Source of the DNA: Betaproteobacteria bacterium
Lineage (GTDB): Bacteria; Pseudomonadota; Gammaproteobacteria; Burkholderiales; Nitrosomonadaceae
DNA: 9,264 nucleotides
Direction of reading: 5' to 3'
Assembly (NCBI GenBank): GCA_022601315.1
Contig: JAHZIU010000153.1
Coordinates: forward strand, 1-9,264
The notes beneath the pieces were generated by a model that saw nothing but the letters and a program-made list of their open reading frames with translations, did not search any database and was not told the DNA's origin. This document shows positions 6,785-9,264 of the stretch, in pieces (the stretch's first letter is position 1; every line of letters begins with the position of its first letter). A program made the position numbers and the translations under genes.

Positions 6785-7554
6785 GTGTTGCGCATCATCA
6801 ATGCCTTATGAGGAATATCACTGATGAGAATATCAACATTCAGTTGAAGTGCTCTGTTTATTTCTTCATCACTATTACAGGTGTAAACAGCGATGCATTT
6901 GTTGTGAGTACGCAATAGATCAACCATTGGCCGGCTCAATGTTTCGATAGGTAAGCAAAGACCGTGAAGAAATGGCTGGGCAGCCAATACTTGTTGTGCA
7001 TCGGTAATTGTTTGCGCTACTTCAAAATTATAAATCAGAGAAAATGCTGGCTTATAGTGATGAGCATATATCAGGCTTTCAAGATTAAACGAGGAAACAT
7101 AAATACCTTGGTTGCTGTTTTGACCAATCAGTTCGAGCGTTTTTTGAATTTTAATGCCATGACGGGAAGCAGGTTCCCAGTCATGATTTTTTACTTCGAT
7201 TAATAGATTGCAGCGTGTGCGGTAAGCATCAAGAAAAGCTTGCAGCGTCATGAAGCCTTCGCTGTTAGTTTCTGGGAAATTCAGTGACCTTAGTTCAAGA
7301 TAATCAAAATCGTCAATATGTTTATCAGCAAGCCCCAGTTTGTTTAGGAATTCGTCATGCCACAGTACAGCAACTTCGTCACGGCTCAGTTGTACGTCTG
7401 TCTCAATACCATCAATCGCGTATGCCAGCGCTTTGTCAAAAGCAAGCCGAGTATTTTCCATGGCTTCCGTATTTGCGCCACGATGCGCAAAAATCAAACA
7501 ATCTTTTTTCTGACGACGTGCATGGTATTGATAACCACCTGCATCGTCAGTCAT
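6781..7554 (-). CDS. ugpQ: Cytoplasmic glycerophosphodiester phosphodiesterase, UgpQ type
   Basis: A 257-residue TIM-barrel GDPD enzyme without signal peptide, so cytoplasmic like UgpQ rather than periplasmic like GlpQ. It hydrolyses glycerophosphodiesters to an alcohol and sn-glycerol-3-phosphate, which is the substrate of GlpD encoded directly downstream. Catalytic and metal-binding motifs are AHRG (23-26, His24 as catalytic base), ENT (33-35), ETDVQ (51-55), LWHDE (second catalytic His66) and LLIEVK (Glu120, Lys122). The C-terminal part has VYTCNSDEEINRAL and DILISDIP, typical of the family. The start at 7554 is 9 nt after the ankyrin gene stop; it gives about 20 residues before the first barrel strand, and no other ATG precedes the HRG motif. 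The ribosome binding site is weak. The symbol is given by family and location class; orthology to E. coli ugpQ is inferred. Confidence 0.9.
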   Translation of the reverse strand: MTDDAGGYQYHARRQKKDCLIFAHRGANTEAMENTRLAFDKALAYAIDGIETDVQLSRDEVAVLWHDEFLNKLGLADKHIDDFDYLELRSLNFPETNSEGFMTLQAFLDAYRTRCNLLIEVKNHDWEPASRHGIKIQKTLELIGQNSNQGIYVSSFNLESLIYAHHYKPAFSLIYNFEVAQTITDAQQVLAAQPFLHGLCLPIETLSRPMVDLLRTHNKCIAVYTCNSDEEINRALQLNVDILISDIPHKALMMRNT

Positions 7555-7563
7555 GTTTGGTTA

Positions 7564-8632
7564 CTACTCTGACGTGGCCGTTTTGAGTAATGCAGTAATT
7601 TCCTCATCTTTGGAGACATCCAGTGCAGTTTTTTCACTTTTGCTTTTTATGTTTGCATCCGCATTCTTTGCCAGCAATAATTTTACTGTTTCTGTATGGC
7701 CATGTAGAGCCGCCCACATGAGCGGCGTGACGCCGTCTTCATTTTGCAGATCAATCTTAGCACCATTTTCGAGTAGTAATTCAACCACGGTTGTGTGTCC
7801 ATTTTGTGCCGCTAAAATTAATGGTGTAAAGCCGTTCTTGGCTTTGTGATCAATACTGGCACTATTTTTAATAAGTGCCTGGACAATATCTTTGTGACCA
7901 AATAAAGCAGCCATTGTAAGCGGTGTGGCGCCATTTTTGTCTGCTAGGTTATTTTTTGCATTTTTAGCCAACAGCTTATTAACAACATCCGTATGTCCAT
8001 TCTGAGCGGCAATATAAAGCGCTGTTGTTTTATTTGCGGCCACGATATCAAGCGGCGCATTTTTAGCCAGTAATTTTTCGATAATAGCGACATGCCCATT
8101 ACGTGCGGCCATATACAATGCTGTTGTATTGTCTGAGGCAAGAGTGTCAACTTGTGCATTTTTGGCCAATAATTTATCAACGACGGCGGTTTTGCCTTCC
8201 AGTGATGCAATCATTAGGGCAGTAACCTGCTCCTCGGTTTGTGCATTGACATTCGCTCCTTTGGCTAACAATGCATCGACGATTTCTTCATAGCCAGCTT
8301 GCGACGCCAACATTAATGCGCTGATGCCATCTTTAGCTTGGATGTTAACCTTGGCGCCGTTAGCCAGTAATGCGTTAACCACTGCTTCATGCCCATTTTT
8401 TGCAGCAACTGTTAATGCTGTCGCATCTCCTGCATTTTGTAAATTAGGGTCTACCTTATTTTTCAACAGGATATTTACAATATCTGTGTGACCATACTGG
8501 GATGCGACGATCAGCGGTGTAAAGCCTTTTTCATTCTGAAGATTGGGATTAACACCTTTAGCTAATAATTCATTTAAAGTTTCTGTTTTTCCAGAAAATG
8601 CAGCCTTTAGTAATTCAATTTGGTCATCCGCC
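7564..8632 (-). repeat. About eleven tandem 99-bp ankyrin-coding units
   Basis: The coding DNA is a tandem array with a 99-bp period. Units 6 and 7 (residues 198-263) both read TTALY-x-AA-x-NGH and share LLAKNA with units 5 and 10, which suggests relatively recent duplication. Such arrays can gain or lose whole units in frame. Confidence 0.75.
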
Positions 8633-8727
8633 AGACTATTGGTAGTCTGCATGAATAATATTGCCGCCGCACCAGCAAATAAAATGAATGTGCGCGTACA
8701 ATCAACTAGTTTTTTTATATAATTCAT
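7564..8727 (-). CDS. Exported ankyrin-repeat protein
   Basis: A 387-residue protein with a signal peptide (basic MNYIKK, hydrophobic core at about 13-27, likely cleavage after SLA at 31-33), so periplasmic or outer-membrane associated. The remainder is an ankyrin solenoid: a first degenerate unit (34-65), nine regular 33-residue units (66-362) and a short C-terminal cap (363-387). Units follow the consensus G-x-TPL-x-x-AA-x-x-GH-x-x-(I/V)V-x-x-LL-x-x-GA-x-(V/I)-(N/D). Ankyrin stacks bind other proteins; no enzymatic domain is present. The stop is doubled (TAG then TAA), and ugpQ starts 9 nt later, so this is the first gene of the operon. The ATG at 8727 has a modest TAAGG (8736-8740) upstream. 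A structural role for a partner in the periplasm is inferred; the partner is unknown, and the link to glycerophosphodiester metabolism is contextual only. Confidence 0.93.
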   Translation of the reverse strand: MNYIKKLVDCTRTFILFAGAAAILFMQTTNSLADDQIELLKAAFSGKTETLNELLAKGVNPNLQNEKGFTPLIVASQYGHTDIVNILLKNKVDPNLQNAGDATALTVAAKNGHEAVVNALLANGAKVNIQAKDGISALMLASQAGYEEIVDALLAKGANVNAQTEEQVTALMIASLEGKTAVVDKLLAKNAQVDTLASDNTTALYMAARNGHVAIIEKLLAKNAPLDIVAANKTTALYIAAQNGHTDVVNKLLAKNAKNNLADKNGATPLTMAALFGHKDIVQALIKNSASIDHKAKNGFTPLILAAQNGHTTVVELLLENGAKIDLQNEDGVTPLMWAALHGHTETVKLLLAKNADANIKSKSEKTALDVSKDEEITALLKTATSE

Positions 8728-8946
8728 TTATCAAACCTTATTCGCATCTTTTATTATCAATTTCTGAAACATATTATTACCTTGTGTTTGCTTTAATAGG
8801 AGCGCCAATCGCCACTGGTTTTTGCCATGTTTGGGATTATCCAAGCAACAAAGTGTAAAGCGCGTATTTTAACCTAGAAACATTGTGTTTAAGGTTTAAA
8901 TTCTAAAAAGCTTATGTTTGCTGGATATAAAATGCTGATAATTTAT

Positions 8947-8956
8947 CAAGCGCTTG
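8947..8956. repeat. Perfect 10-bp palindrome CAAGCGCTTG
   Basis: Self-complementary site just downstream of the lone GATAAT and just upstream of the hairpin before pgeF. Its position suits an operator, but no regulator is known. Confidence 0.35.
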
Positions 8957-8962
8957 TATGGA

Positions 8963-9054
8963 CTTAGAATCCTCAGTTGATTGTTTTTGTTAATGACCAA
9001 TCTTGAAAAAAAGCAGCACCGCACTCTAGGCACCATCCAACTGAGGGTTTTAGG
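8963..9054 (+). repeat. 17-bp inverted repeat forming a hairpin over the pgeF ribosome binding site
   Basis: CTTAGAATCCTCAGTTG (8963-8979) and CAACTGAGGGTTTTAGG (9038-9054) pair along all 17 positions in plus-strand RNA: 14 Watson-Crick pairs and three G-U pairs, with no bulge. The 58-nt spacer includes a run of seven A. The 3' arm contains the pgeF Shine-Dalgarno GAGGG (9043-9047) and ends at the base before the ATG. The same differences would be A-C clashes in minus-strand RNA. Confidence 0.7.
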
Positions 9055-9264
9055 ATGAATGATTGGATTATTCCCGACTGGCCGGCACCTGAAAATGTAA
9101 AAGCGTTTTTTACTACACGTAACGGTGGCGTGAGTGGTGACATAAATGGATTATTCGCCACGCTGAATATAGCTGATCATGTAAATGACGATCCGGTAGC
9201 CGTTGCGCGTAATCGAGATCTGTTGCGCGTACATTTACCGCAAATGCCAAAATGGTTGAAGCAA
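9055..9264 (+). CDS. pgeF: PgeF/YfiH family protein (polyphenol oxidase, laccase domain), 5' part
   Basis: The first 70 codons of a gene running off the right edge. The N-terminus WIIPDWPAPENVKAFFTTR followed by NGGVSGD, LNIADHVNDDP and the final MPKWLKQ matches the YfiH (DUF152, multicopper polyphenol oxidase) family closely; in E. coli the corresponding stretch is IVPQWPQP...STRIGGVS...LNLGAH...WLEQVHG. The window ends just before the expected VHG, which holds the first zinc/copper-binding histidine. The family is cytoplasmic; E. coli PgeF removes misincorporated L-Ser from UDP-MurNAc in peptidoglycan synthesis, and related proteins act on purine nucleosides. The start at 9055 has GAGGG 7 nt upstream; an in-frame TGA at 9004-9006 and no other start codon between exclude a longer form. 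Unlike the common rluD-pgeF arrangement, no rluD precedes it here. The ribosome binding site lies in a long hairpin. Confidence 0.9.
   Translation, partial: MNDWIIPDWPAPENVKAFFTTRNGGVSGDINGLFATLNIADHVNDDPVAVARNRDLLRVHLPQMPKWLKQ

Larger units (their letters stand above)
8728..9054. other. 327-nt divergent intergenic region between the ankyrin gene and pgeF
   Basis: No gene of any size with a start and ribosome binding site is convincing. The region must hold promoters for both directions, but no good -35/-10 pair is visible; a GATAAT at 8937-8942 is a possible lone -10 for pgeF. Other structure is a perfect 10-bp palindrome CAAGCGCTTG (8947-8956), a possible small operator, and the long inverted repeat at 8963-9054. 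Confidence 0.6.

Noticed and set aside
6964..7849. Several plus-strand open frames of 71-100 codons opposite ugpQ and the ankyrin gene
   Set aside because: They are antisense shadows of genes with strong family motifs, and mutually overlapping; no ribosome binding sites or recognisable domains.
7564..8632. CRISPR-like or other non-coding repeat array
   Set aside because: The 99-bp period is in frame, varies at the nucleotide level and encodes canonical ankyrin units.
8973..9161. 62-codon minus-strand frame across the pgeF start
   Set aside because: It runs antisense to the conserved PgeF N-terminus and to the hairpin; no family resemblance.

Overview
The window (about 43% GC by eye, dense coding, short overlaps between genes) looks like the chromosome of a Gram-negative proteobacterium. 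Signal peptides, a LolD/YbbA-type ABC system, a respiratory GlpD and a PgeF homologue all fit that. A betaproteobacterium of the Nitrosomonas type is my best guess, because the ABC plus AttH-like gene set is known there, but this is an inference from gene content and not a demonstrated assignment.

Layout. (1) Plus strand, 111-4425: three tightly coupled genes, an ABC ATPase, a ten-helix FtsX/YbbP-type permease and a secreted AttH/CrtC-family lipocalin-like protein. Adjacent genes overlap by 4 nt and 1 nt. An open frame running in from the left edge (to 118) may be the tail of a further upstream gene. (2) 4426-5158: a mostly non-coding stretch with a promoter candidate, a structured leader, an unannotated 35-codon single-helix membrane protein gene with a very good ribosome binding site (4768-4875), and a strong intrinsic terminator (4946-4993). 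(3) Minus strand, 8727-5159: a three-gene operon, read right to left, of an exported ankyrin-repeat protein, a cytoplasmic glycerophosphodiester phosphodiesterase (ugpQ-type) and the respiratory glycerol-3-phosphate dehydrogenase glpD. (4) 8728-9054: divergent intergenic region, ending in a 17-bp inverted repeat that in RNA would bury the ribosome binding site of the next gene. (5) Plus strand, 9055 to the right edge: the first 70 codons of pgeF (YfiH family).

How they work together. The ABC pair probably couples cytoplasmic ATP hydrolysis to mechanical work or lipid/lipoprotein handling in the periplasm, with the lipocalin-like protein as its exported partner. The UgpQ and GlpD steps form one short pathway: glycerophosphodiester to glycerol-3-phosphate to dihydroxyacetone phosphate, with electrons entering the quinone pool. 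No glycerol kinase, facilitator or G3P transporter is visible here, so recycling of the cell's own phospholipid head groups is as likely as use of external glycerol. The most interesting unexplained items are the small membrane protein gene with its leader and terminator, and the hairpin over the pgeF start.
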